Below are positions 21,460 to 34,800 of a stretch of 64,000 nucleotides of DNA, piece after piece. The first letter of the stretch is position 1. The number at the start of each line of letters is the position of its first letter. Below the pieces are notes generated by a model. It was not told the origin of the DNA and searched no databases. It saw only the letters and a list, made by a program, of their open reading frames with translations. The position numbers and the translations under genes are program-made. The DNA is from Baylisascaris procyonis (Eukaryota; Nematoda; Chromadorea; Rhabditida; Ascarididae), in assembly GCA_037389465.1 (NCBI GenBank), contig JAZARR010000223.1, forward strand, positions 62,001-126,000, written 5' to 3'.

Positions 21460-21734
21460 ACCATTCCAGGATTGGGGGAGGGGGAGGGGTCTTTTTGAGT
21501 TAGAATACCATCGGAAGGAATTGGGGGGGGGGGACTCTTTCTGAGTTAGGTCATCATCGAAATGAATGAGGAGGGAGGGGGTGTTCTCTCTGAGTTAGAT
21601 TACCATCGGAAGGAATGGGGAGAGGGTCTCTTTCTAACCTAGATTACCATCGGAAGGAATTGGGGGGGGACTCTTTCTGAGTTAGGTCACCATCGAAAGG
21701 AATGGGGGGGAGGGGGCGCTTTCTGAGTTAGACT
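21460..21734. repeat. G-rich minisatellite, 46-bp unit, five to six copies
   Basis: Imperfect units of 42-48 bp: ACCATCGGAAGGAAT, then a variable G run (up to G11 at 21523-21533), then CTCTTTCTGAGTTAG. The unit framework is kept while the G run varies in length and is broken by A. Several units have enough G blocks to form quadruplexes on the + strand. Confidence 0.9.
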
Positions 21735-22864
21735 AAGTATTTTAGACCTCGAACGGTAAGTGATGTTATATAGGTAATCATGTCGTGAAAAGTAGATTGA
21801 GTAGAGGCCGCAAATGTTTTTGTATAAAAAAATTACATTAACCAAAAAAAAACGAAATTTCTAGCAAAAGCATCACCTTCTGGACAGGAAGTACTTATGG
21901 ATGAGGTGAGTGAGTCATATGTGGGAGGTTGATGACAAAATGTTCGGTTGCTAAGGGTGATTAGTATGAGCGGCAATGTGCCAGTCGGCTGGTTGGCATT
22001 TCCTTTCTTTATCGCATTTCTAACTTAGAAATATGCTCAGCGATCTTGTAATTTAGCGCATCGCCAGTTTTGTTATTTTATTTTATTTTATTTTTTTTTA
22101 AATTGCCAACAATTTTTTTGTTTTTATTTCTCATTGAATTTAACTATATATTCAAGAAGGGGGATGGATGGATTATGTTGAAGAAAATTTCATATTTAAT
22201 GCGGTGCTGAATTTGATGAAATCAACCATCCCTAACAAAATGCCTATTCTGAAATTACTATACTATTCCTAAAATATCCTTTAAAATGTTTGAAATAAAT
22301 AAAACTTTCTTTAAATCTGTCTTCAGATTTATTAATTTTTATAGGTGACTCTTTTGAGTATATGACTGTTTCTTTCAATTATTCCGATATATTAATTTAT
22401 TGATTTATTTCTCGATTTTTTTAAAGAAAAATCCGACTTAAATTTGGTTTAAAAGTTATATTAGTTCAATATTTTTATGGAAAATTAACATATTACTGTG
22501 ATCACTATTGTCTATTTGCCCTCATATTTCAATCGATGATGTATGTACTGATTCGAAAGAAATCTGTGGAGACTCACACCACAAATTGTGAGGCTCCAGT
22601 TTGCATTTTGAGCTCGAGCTCTTATAATTTCCTATAGCTCTTGATTCTGACTGAATACTTTGTTGGTCCTTTAGTTCAAGCTCCGGATGAGTGAAGCTTC
22701 TTACACCTCAACGTTCACTTGAGTATATCTAATGAAATTTTGGAAAAAAAAATTGGAAAATTGACTCAAATTGTCGAACAATTTTTTTAAAAATATATGT
22801 GGTAAAAGAGCACATTAAATTATTACGAGTGATTTTATGTTACCTCACTTCAATATGCATTCAG

Positions 22865-25800
22865 GTGGAGACAGCCGTTTGTCGAGGCCATTTATCGAGG
22901 TGGAAAATGAACGAGAGAGCCAGTCGTTTAGCGGATCGTTTATATGCAAGTCTTGGCCAGGAAATAATTGGCAATAGTGCATTGATCGACAAAGAAATCG
23001 ACGCATGTACTTCCCTATTGTTAGTCGATTATTCCTTCTTATGGTAGCACAAATAGCCGTTGAGTATATCACCACAAATATTTCACTTCAGCTTTCACTT
23101 CGAAAATATAAGAATTCATCTAGTTGACTTTAAATTTAAAAATGACCCGGAAGTAATTTAAAATAAAAATAGAAAATGCACCTTTTTTTTCTAGAAATAG
23201 GAAATGGATTTTCAGTGTTTAAATGAGAAAATTAAAAAAAAAAATACTAATAAATAAATGAAAAATGTCATGAACTTTTTAAGAAATGCATACGGTAATA
23301 TGTAGTGAGTTGTTATATGAAAAGAAATAAACATTACTACGCGAAGATATAGCGATAGTAAAATTAAAGAAAATAAAAGCATTATGATTGTTAATAAATG
23401 TAAAGTAATCTTAAAGGAAATGCCTCAGTTCGGATACGCATTATGCGAGTGTTGTGGATGCACCAGGTGCGGACGTACTTCTGAAACGATTACTGAAAAA
23501 TCGTATTTGCAATCCGTAAGTCATATTTTTATGGGTTTATTTTTAGTTCAATTTTTTCTTCTTTAAATCGCTTACAAGTATATTATTTCCATCAGAATTA
23601 CTTACTAAATTGCGTTAATTCGCCTTTCAAAATTTTATCGATGGTATGGAAGTTTAATTGGCAAAAAATTAGAGTGATGAAGCGCGGAAAATTCTCTTTG
23701 ACGGAAAACTTTCCGATTTGAAATATTTTCTCGTCGAATTAATTGCCTCTGTTTTCGTGGAAAATTTATTTTGGAAAGTTAATAAAAATATAAACATTTT
23801 GAGTTTTTAATTTTTTAAATGAATATGACGAAAGTCGAAACTATCGTTTTTTTGGTAAAAATTTGCAGCACTTTAAAGGTGGGAAATAAAATTACACTAA
23901 TTGTAGGCGAATTGGCGATCGATTTTAAAATATAGTAAGTGGTGGCTGAATAAACTTGAAACATCTGCAAAATATTTGAATTATTTATTAAATTCGGGGG
24001 GGGGGGGGTTATCCTGAAATTCAGCTGAAAAAAGGCTTGATGACAAAGGGAAATTTCAAAAATTATCAAAAAGAAGACTTTCATTTATTCGATAATAACT
24101 GTTTCTATCTTCAAATCACAATACCCTCAAATTCAGTCAGGAATAAACTCAAGTACAAGGAATGCCAACATTTCTGGAAGTGGTGTTTCTTATCGTGCAT
24201 AGGATTTAGGAAGTCGATTATATGCAAATCTTTTATTTTTTAAATATTCAAATCTGTTTAGTATGTGGATAGTATGCCGACCACCAAGACGATGGCTTCT
24301 TGCACTTGTTCAAATGACACGAAATCTGTTTCGTGATAGATCACTCGATGAGGCATTTCACTTATGGCACCTACATGAAGGTTTCGTTCAGGTGAACATT
24401 GCTTAGCTCTTATTAATCTATATGGTAGAAGGGATAGGGCAGTTCTTGCATATAAATGCATAGACTGCGAAGGTACGGTAAACCATCGAAACGAATCTGA
24501 TACGGTACTCTTTCTTTGTAGATCATCTATTCAAGCTTTTGCTCGTCATTTAAAGCGAAGCGTAGCAATATCAAATTTATTAACTGTTAAGTTTATTTTC
24601 AACCAACAATATGAATGACATATGAAATTTCAGATAAAAATATAAACATTTTTTGGAGTTTTTTTTCTATCGCTTCAGATTATTTTCTCATTCCAAATTT
24701 TGCGGATATTTCTTGTAGTTTTATGGGAAAATTACTCAAGAAATTTAAAATTGGGCTGAACGCAATTTGAGCAGCAATATTTGTTTTTTTTTAATATAAT
24801 TGCGGCAAATTTTTAAATTTTTCAATGTTAGAATTTTTCATTTCCGTTGTGGTTAATTCCTCGTTTATTCCTCGTTAATGCCTACTGTGCACAATTAAAA
24901 TCACTTTCAGCTGCTAACGTTCGTCATTCAATCCTATTTACGTAACGAAGGTATCGCTGAGTGGTCCACTTCAATACGCACACTTCTTAGTTAGTAATTT
25001 TCCGTTTTACATACCGATATATACACCGCAGGCTTCGTACACAACGTATTTGAATTGATCGCCTTTCTTGATCCCGTTCTCATGAAGTACAATTTGGTTG
25101 CAAGTTTTATGTCGGATATGGCCTATATGACATAAGTTGGAAGGATTTGTTTAGATGTTGTCATAAATTTTTTCCAATAAAACATCAAGTCATCAAGCAT
25201 ATTGCTAATGATGAGGAAATGATCTGAAATATATTTGTTATTTTGCAGCCGTTTGTCAATTTGGCCAAATTATGAATTAAATGAATTAAATATAAATAAA
25301 ATTGAATTAAAATATAAATAAAATTTAGGCCTTGCTGAGTGTATTGTTTTTGATTGTTTCTTGAGAAAAATGGACATTTGATTCGTTTATTTTTTTAGTA
25401 GACCTATGACGAAGCAAATTTTAGGTATTACACAAAAAGTGAGTAGTAAAGTCGAGAATGCTGAAGAATTGGCCACTTATGGTGTTCACAAGGTTAGGAT
25501 TTTTAATATTGCTTATTTTCTATTAATGTTCGTTTCTGTCGTTAGATACTTCAATTGGCAGTCACTATTTTTTTCACCGCAATCACTCACTGCAATAATT
25601 TTCAGATTTTAGTTAGTACCATTAATAGCATTATTGGTATTTAAGGTTATATTTGTGATTCAGTGGTCAGCAGAGTTAAGAGTGATTTTGAAACATATCG
25701 TTAAACAAGGGATTGAAAGAATCTCAACTATAGGAAGATAGGTATTAATGTGTTAAACAATGTGCATGCGATGAGTTCAATTTATTGTTAAACCAACAAC

Positions 25801-28800
25801 ACCAAAAAATGCCTTTAAAACAATGAGGTGGTTGTCGGGATAATGAAGCGGTTGTTGGGATAAAGGGGTAGGTGGAGTGTTTGACATATATCTTTGTTTA
25901 CTAAGTAATTTAGGGTTCATTGACTTAAACCTTCGAAAGAAAAAAGGAATTATGTTTAATACATAGAAATTATTATTTATATGGTCTTTTTATCGGTTAT
26001 CACATAACTCTTTAGAGTTTTCTGTTGGATTTGCGAGAGTGGGGTGAATGTATTCCTTTAGAAGAGAGGGGGGAGGGTGATGACAGTGCAATACCACAGG
26101 CAGTAAAATTAGAGATACTAAAAATGTAACAACTCGAAAGCTGGAGCTAAAAACAATCGAATTTTATTGTTTTCATGCTCAGAAATCTTCCCACTGCAGA
26201 AATGAACAAGAAATTCGGTCAGTGCGCTATGTGCAACGTAAAGGCTATCAGTGAAACTTATCTTGAATTTTTAAATATTAGTGAAAAAATTGGGTAAGAA
26301 ATTTACCCATAATGGACGAAAGTGCGATAAAGAGTGACACGGGAAAAGAATGAAGTGAGTGAAAAATTCCTGTAGAACATTATCTACATCGGTAGAATTC
26401 CTATGGGGAAAGAGTGGATTCATTGTGCTTTCTACTCTTAATTGCATTTTAAATGTTTATGATTCATTTGGGCTCATAGAGAAATTAGACTGAAATTTGT
26501 AGAAAAAAATATGAGGGAACAAGAACTCTTCTTAATATTAATTAAAGTTGGATGATACTGAAGCAACTTTCCTATTTTCGTTGATTCAGAAAATTTTTTG
26601 ATATTTCGGAAGTGTATGTATTTTTTTAATTTCAGGTAATCGTATTACTATTAAGCGCCAAAGAGATGACAATTCTTCAAGCAACTTTACAGGTATATTT
26701 TATAATATACGATTATCATAGTATAGTACCATATTATATACAGTTCTTTAACATCTTTTTAAGTGAATATTTGCTTTATTGGAAATGTTTGAATGATCTT
26801 TCATTACGAAACGATTCAATCAAATCGTTTTGCAAGAGTTCTTGCGTTTTTTTAACTTACTGCTTCCTCTAAGATGTGTCTATCTTTTCGTCTCTGTCGA
26901 ACACCTAAGGCCACGGTCTTTTCTCAAAAATGTCGCGAAAGTAATGCAATGTGGGTGGCGAGGAGAGGGAAGGAAGCAGGAGGGGGATTTCGATGAAATT
27001 AAGTTGTCTTAGCATGAAAAATAGATAACTATTTCACCTTCTATGCGAAGTAGAACAGCACACTATGAAGTGCAGTGCCTAAAATGTTATATGTTTAACA
27101 TATTGTTCTATAACTGTTCGTCAACAATAAAATATTCTCGCTGTAAACATCTTGCCGCTTAATTTTAGATATTCTTTAGTTATGACACCATATCTCACTT
27201 TATGACCAACCGATTTCATAAATTGCCAACAGAATGGAATAATGGCTAATTTCCTTTTCCGAAATATGTCTCACTTTATGACCAACCGGTTTCATAAATT
27301 ATCAACGGAATGGAATAGTGGCTAATTTCCTTTTTCCGAAGTTTATACCTCTTTTCCTTCTTTATTCCCTCCTCCTGGCCCCTCTCCCCCCTCCTCCCAT
27401 TCCCATCCTTTTCTACCTCATTTTTGATTTATCTTCCTGTCATGTGTAGTTTTATTCCATAGCGTATTTATTAATAGCCGATTTACAAGCAAGCGGAGAG
27501 GCAAGTGAACATTGAAGGAGACATATAGAGAATGCGCTAGATTAGGTGGGATGCTATATCATGCTCATATGACCAACTGGTTTCATAAATTACTAACGGA
27601 ATGGAATAATGGCCTAGTTTCATCGATCATCGTCCGTAGAAATCTTTGACAGTGTATGATCTGATCTTTGCAAAAATGAAAATCCGAAAACATTTCACAT
27701 GCTGTATCTTTCAATTCGTATTTTTTGAAATAAAGAAAAGATTTGCAGTCAATGGGAACGTTAGCTGAAATGAGTTGCTTGGCGAGAATAGAAATTGGTT
27801 CGTCGGTCGCAGTTGACGCATGCCTTCAACTCGCTAAGGATACCGATCTCCTTACGCAAAAGTTTGTAATTTTTTTGAATATTTGTAAAAATTAGTAAAA
27901 AATATTCGATAAAATTTGCATAAGAAGTTGAATTTGATTTTGAATTTGAATAGTTGATTAATAAATGATAAAATTTTGGAACTATATTTGATTATGAGCT
28001 TTGCACAATAATTTTTAAAGGTAAAATGCTTGAACGATTGCGTATCTTTAGATTGCCGTTTCTATGAAAATAACGGTAGAAAGGATGATGGTGAAAAGGT
28101 GGAGAAGCGCGCCAGAAGAGTTGGCACGATATGCGTTTTTGCATTCTGCTTACTGTATTAAAGCACTTGTGTTTTATGTGTAGATTATAGAAAGTTTATC
28201 GCCTGAAATAAATTAAAATTGAGTTTAAAAGATAAAAATTATAACGGAGGCGTTATAGTGATGATTTCTTTAGTCATAAGCATGTTGAACAAGTAAGCAT
28301 CCATACATATACATATCGCACAAGCGTATATTTTCAGCGATGCGTAGAATATATGTATGCATAAGAACCACGCGCATGAAAAAAGCTTGTGAAGGAATAA
28401 GAGTAATTTTAAAGTGAAGAAAATATAAATTAATTTTATTAAAGTATTTAATTAAAGTAATTTAAAAAAAATAAAGTGAAGAGGTACCGATTGCCTAAAT
28501 TTGATGAAATAGTATGGTGTAATGTCCTCTTTTATCATTGCTTAATGTGCCTTTTCTATTTACTTTCATTTCCGATCGACAACTGCTTGAAAAATTCCAT
28601 TCCACGGTGCCAATTCGACCGCACACATTTCTTATTCACAGGTTCATCTAACGGGGAATTTATGAATGGGCCATATTTGGAGATTGTCTTAGTAAATGGT
28701 TGGATCATCTTACGATCGGTGAGCAAAAAGTGACGGTCAACAGTAATACTATATAGATGCAATTTTAGAGGATAGAAAATAAGCCGCACGGATTTATTAA

Positions 28801-31800
28801 ATTGGTATTTATCGCAGACTCAATCCATTCATAGACATTCCTTTGTGGTTTTATTGTAAAAATTTGTTGATAGATATTAAAATTTTAGGTTATGCATAAG
28901 TCTGTTGAGAATCCTCTGCTGCGACGATCAAGTTCGAGAACAAATCAAGGTTTATGATGGTATTCCACTACTCATCAGGTAATTGCGTTTCGAATTATAC
29001 TTCCGCACCATTTTCCTTGTGCATCTCTCAATAGAGTCCTTGAAGGTATCTTGTAGGATTCGACTGGTCAGACTGGTCCGACCTCTCCATTTTTTGATTA
29101 CTCCTTTTTGCCTAGCAACTAGGATTAGTGGGAATTCCAATTCAGAGTATAGAAAACAGTTGAATATACATAAGAAATATTTGACCCCTACTTGAGGCGT
29201 CATAGGCGAAATGGTCTATATTCTTGCGCGCTATGAAGTGAATATCAACGCGACATTCCAAGCGTTGGGACTTCTTGAAGGTTCTTTTGGCTTCTGAGAA
29301 TGTTCGGAGTACGCCGAGATTCGACGTCTGGACAACTGGAATCAGAATCACCATGGGTTTCGGAGCGGATTAGAGCTACTATCGAGCGGTAGATATCCAA
29401 GTGCTGGAGAAAATTGGCCATAGTCTATTTATCTTTAATCCGACGAATCAACTGGTGGATAGAAATGAAACGGTCTAGCCGCTTCGACCTACCTAATTTG
29501 GCAAGGTGTTACCTTAGAACCAGCTGATTCCAATCATTCCATCACAGGAGATTCGAACCGATCCGAAATCGCTTCCCTACTAATTGTATTTTACTAGTAA
29601 ATATATAATGTATAATAATACATTCTGTGAAATATATAATAAGAAAGAAACGTTTGCAGTAAATTGCAGTGTATTGTGTGTAAAAAATTGTCGTCTACAA
29701 TGGCATGTTGCATGGACGTTAGCTCAGCTCGCCGAAGATATTGAAGCAGCCACCGAGATCGTCTCAACTGGTGGTGTACCGATTCTAATCGCTGAATTGG
29801 CAACACGAACCACTTCGGATCGTAGCATCGATGATTGGATAACTATGGAGACAGGTATATTTCATTTCACTGACGCAATTGATAGCCACCCTTTGCTTAT
29901 TATATGGACTTAAGTTGATAGGCAATAAGAAATAGGCGATCGTGAAATTACAATTCATTTCTTTCTCTTTGAGAATGGTTATCAAAAAATTTCACAGGAC
30001 GTAGCGAATTTTTTAGGAAACTTTATGAGGGTAGAGACGGTTTTACTTCATATCTAATGTGTTAATTAAATTGGTTCTGGAAGAATTCCAGGTTTGCCTC
30101 TAAGAGGCCATCCCGGCCACGCAGTATTATATCGGTTTAATTTCTGGATCCATAATGATAGTTCTTGGCATCTATTGATTATTTTATTAAAAACAACGTT
30201 AAATAGGTAATTGAATTGAAGGTATATGCACAGTGTTGGCTCATTTATGTCTATGTGATGCAAATCAGGTACTTATCGTTCAAAACAATGGCATCTTCCA
30301 ATTGGGTCGTATTATTTTACTACAATACGATAAACCACTGCTATCTGAAAACGAAAACTTCCGGGTCTTACAGGTTAACTTTGTCGATATCAAAAAATGT
30401 ATTTGCATAGATAACAGTAAAATATCATTTGCATATTTATAATTTGCATATTCTATGAAAAACTTTGTAATCTTGCTATGCGATTTAATATGCAATGAGT
30501 ATCAATGTTTGGTCTTGATTGCCATCTCATCAACTATAAGGGAAATTGCGATTAGATAGATGCGCAATTCCATTGGCGAACGAAATTGGAAATCCAAATC
30601 CCACCATTTATCGGCCGTAATATTTTCTCATAAAGTAGCTCATTCCATCTTTAATTAGGAGAATCGATGCTCTATCCGAAGAAATTTTCTTAACAAACTT
30701 AAGGCATTTCCCCCAAATTCATATCAAATTTATTTGAATTATCGTTTACCTCGAAAGTCAATATTAGAAACATTTAAGTCTGAATACTCTTTTGGTAAAC
30801 CTAATAGGATTACAGGTGGACAAGGTTGAAATTTTAATGGGTCTAATGTTAAGATGCCAGAATACGGTGACCAAGCAATGTGCCTGAATCAGTTTCATAA
30901 GTAGTAAACTATTGTAGCGATAACCTTATATATGAGAAAAATAAGTTCAATAAGATTGAATTATTCAAAAGTTGCAATTCTAGATTTAAAGGATATAATA
31001 GGACTAGCATATGTAATAGATGAATCGTTATTTAGTGCAATAAGTTAGATAATTTTTTACACTTTCATTACGGTATTACAATAACGCACATTTACAGTGT
31101 TCAGTATTTCGGGTGTTACGTCTATTGTTTTGCTTGGAACGCAATCGACATTTTTTTCGACGTTTATTCCAACCTGAATTCTATGAGCAATTTATCGATA
31201 TTGGCCACTATGTGCATGAATTGACAGCATATGCACCACTTGTCGACAGTTATCGAAATATTATCGTCAGTTAAATTTTTTTTTTTTTTTTGAAATTATT
31301 TGTTGTTGTTGCCGGGGAGAAGGGAAGGGAACGAGTGATGAAATTTAAAATGCAAAAATACTCGTTGAATTTATGTTGAAAAATTTAAAGTGTATTGTTT
31401 AAGTTAATTTAATTGAGAAGTCCATATCATTGATTGCTTTTTTTGCCTCTTCGATGAATTAAAGTAGAGACTAGACTCGCACTGAAGATTGGATGAACAG
31501 CTAACGGTACCATTAAATAAAGAAAGTCTAGCATTCGCCGATCTCTACCTCCTCTCTCCCCCCTTCACCCCCTCCATCATCCTAACTGTTGCATCTTTTT
31601 CGTATATTTGAACTTCGATGTTGTAGCGCCAGTTCCTATACTAGTCACCATTTCGAAGTAGATTATAGGCATTTGTACGTCACGCAAACGTTCATTCATT
31701 AATTCATCGTGTTGTAAATCACTGTAGATCGTTTTTCATCTGCAATGAATTTTTACGGGGATTTGCGTTAATGCGTGAATAACAAGTGGGGAAGCTTGCC

Positions 31801-34800
31801 ACTAGAACTGGCACGATATGCGCTTTTTGTATCCCGCTCAACTGGTCAATCGGTTTCACAAATATCGGCAAAATTTAGACTTTCATACTTAATTAACCTC
31901 GACGTCATATAGGTCCTTCACAAAGGACTCGTTTATCAGTTGTTGCCTAATCGGTGACAAATCGAAATTCAACAAGCATAAATAAGTGTAAAATTACCGG
32001 CACTTTAAATGTCTGTAGCAATTTCAGAAAGTACCAGTTTGAAAGTTACTAGTAATATGAAATGTGGAGTAAGAAATGATTTTATTCAATTTCTTTAACC
32101 TTGACTTTGATAGTATAAGAGTTGGAACTACTAAGCAGACGGGAGGACACATAAAAGAAAGGATGTCGCAAATTCATTCTAGAAAAGTACATAGGAAGCA
32201 GTCATGATTAATACGGTGTAAGAAAAGTGTAAATTGTTAAGTGCTGTAGGTGAGTGACCATAAAAAGAACAAACTTTCAATCACAAAAAGAATAATAAAT
32301 CACAAAAAATGTACCGTATTGCATTTTCAGAAAACGGTTCCAAAGGATACTGTATTGTCGTGTTGGGATACGGCTGATCAACAGCGTGCACCAATTGCTT
32401 TAATTGGACAATACGCCATAATAGAACAATTGGGAGTGGGTGCGTTCGGTTGTGTGTATCGTGCTCGTAAGCAAACCGTTGATTCGGCACCTGCATCATC
32501 GGCACCTATGTATGCTCTTAAAGAGGTATTTGTTGATGCTCGTATTCACAAGAAAATTGGAACTAGGAAGTATCAAGGTATAAACGTACAAGTATTTCCT
32601 TTGGAATTGCTATTAAGTTTATAATATGCATGAATGGGGATCCCAATTTGAATCTATCTATGTCCCATTTTTCGGTATCGTAAGGTTTTCGATTTAGTTG
32701 GCGCTTCTTCGTTATATGACGGAACTCTTTGACCTCTCAAACAAATTTAGATACATCTCTAAATTCCCTAATTTTCTTCTTTTATTTTTTTTTTCTTGTT
32801 CTCTAAATTATTTCCTTAAAATTTTCTACCCCAAAACTAACTTCCTGCCCTAATCTTTCTAATTTTACCTCTTCAGAGATCGTCACAACCTTTTTACCTT
32901 TTTGCCTAAAATATACTACTTACATCACACTATATTGATGGAAAAGTTGGAAGTATTCCTTGAAATAATTTCCTAATCACTGTGTTTCTTTTATGGAATT
33001 TAACGTTAGCTTAGCTTTTTCAGATTTTTATGCTACAAGAAGATGACAGCAATGCGGACAAAAGTTATGGCGATATTATAAGTGAAGTAAGAATCATTAA
33101 ACAACAGGTTAGCTTAATTATCACTTTCTATATAGTTTATGGTGACAACGTTTTATTATAATAGTGGTCATTTTGGGAAGGTTTTCGATATAATACGTCC
33201 TATTTGTTGTAATAGTCATAGTAATCAGTCAATTCAGGTCTATCCAATGATCCATGAAATTGAATTTGCGGATGCCGATTTGCCCACGGAATTTTATTCG
33301 CGCTGACTCTAATGCAGAATTGAACCCAAATACTATAGCTTGCAGTAAAATACACTGACCATTACTTTATCGATCATAAATTGACCATTACTTTATAGTA
33401 GGTCTCTTGAATTCGATTGTTTATAAATATTTGAATAAATAAATATTATTTGAGTTTATTAATGCATTATATAAAGGAGTATTAATAGTACGATTCGATT
33501 AATTAAAGAATTTAAGTTACGCCATCCAAATATTGTTCGCTATCGACGTGTCTTTATCGAGAATCATAAATTATATATTGTGATGGATCTTATTGAAGGC
33601 GCATCATTAAAGGATCATATCAATTCGGCGAAAGAGAAATGCGAAACATTCCCCGAGGCACGCATATGGAATATCGTTATCCAGGTATATTTATATTTAT
33701 CTTCTTTTTTATCTTCTACTTCTTTAACGAATATTTTTATGTTATTTATATCCAGATGGTATTATCTTTGAAATCTTTATACATAGTTTTATCCATATTT
33801 TTATGCTTTATGGAATAGTTACAACAGAGGATCTTTTACTGGTGTTTGTATTATTTGTTGATTAGTAGCTTGTCTATAGCATAAAAACACCTACTGGATA
33901 CCTAGAGAGGTTTAGTTCGATGTCGTTCTCGTTCTTTGCATAATCTCGAAAAGCATCCAAAATTCCCGTGAAAAATCCTATTCATTGCAAAGCGACAGCT
34001 GCTCAGTGTTGTCAACATACCATGCTGTTCTTAATGGCAATGAAACATCTTATCTCATTGATTACCTTACATAGGTGAGCTTGATTACCTTACATAAGTA
34101 AGCATTAAGCCGCATAGGTGTTTTCATGAGAGCACCTTTATTATTATTCCTTATCAAAAGGTTTAGGTAGCGAACAATACAATTGTTTTAGTTGAACATT
34201 TGATGATGTTTATTTTAGATGGCACTCGCTCTTCGATATTTACACAAAGATAAACGGATTGTTCATCGTGATCTCAAACCGAACAATATTATGCTCGCTG
34301 ATAACGATCGTGTCGTAATCAGTAAGTCTATTTCATATCATCTGATAGAGAAGAGATAAGAGTGAAGTTGAGAGAAATCCTATAATGGTCGATGAAATAT
34401 TCGTGGAGGTGTTATCTGCAGGATAATTGTTATATGGAGTTAACATGGTATAGTTAGCGTCCTATAAGCATATCATGGCTAATAATGATTGATATTTTGT
34501 TAAATCGGTCACACAGGTATGAATATATTATTTAAAGAAATTCTTTTTTTAATTGATTGCTCATTGCATTTGAGGCAATTCGTCAGTATTCTATATTATA
34601 GAGTTAATATTTTTTAAAATATGTAACAATTTTTATTGTCAACGCTTTTAAGTAAAATTGTAATGATTTGCAGCGGATTTCGGCTTAGCAAAAGAAAGAG
34701 ATGCAGATTATTTGAAATCGGCAGCTGGAACGATCGTCTATAGCTGGTATGTATTCATCTCTCAAAGACATAAGTTTCTTATTAATTTTATGGGAGCAAT

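Noticed and set aside
21460..21734. CRISPR-like array
   Set aside because: The units are contiguous and imperfect with no unique spacers, in a eukaryotic context; it is a minisatellite.
23384..23566. Cys-rich ORF (GYALCECCGCTRCGRT) in a NEK10 intron
   Set aside because: The flanking NEK10 exons join in phase without it, no convincing acceptor precedes it, and it resembles no known zinc finger.
29540..29580. tRNA-like B box (GGTTCGAATC) on the minus strand
   Set aside because: The bases either side of the would-be T loop do not form a 5-bp stem, and no matching A box or acceptor stem was found at the right distance.
33489..33516. Upstream extension of the NEK10 exon at 33517 (ACG ATT CGA TTA ATT AAA...)
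   Set aside because: It would duplicate the helix already encoded at the end of the previous exon (SEVRIIKQQ) and no donor of the right phase exists; joining at TTTAAG|TTACGC restores the family alignment.
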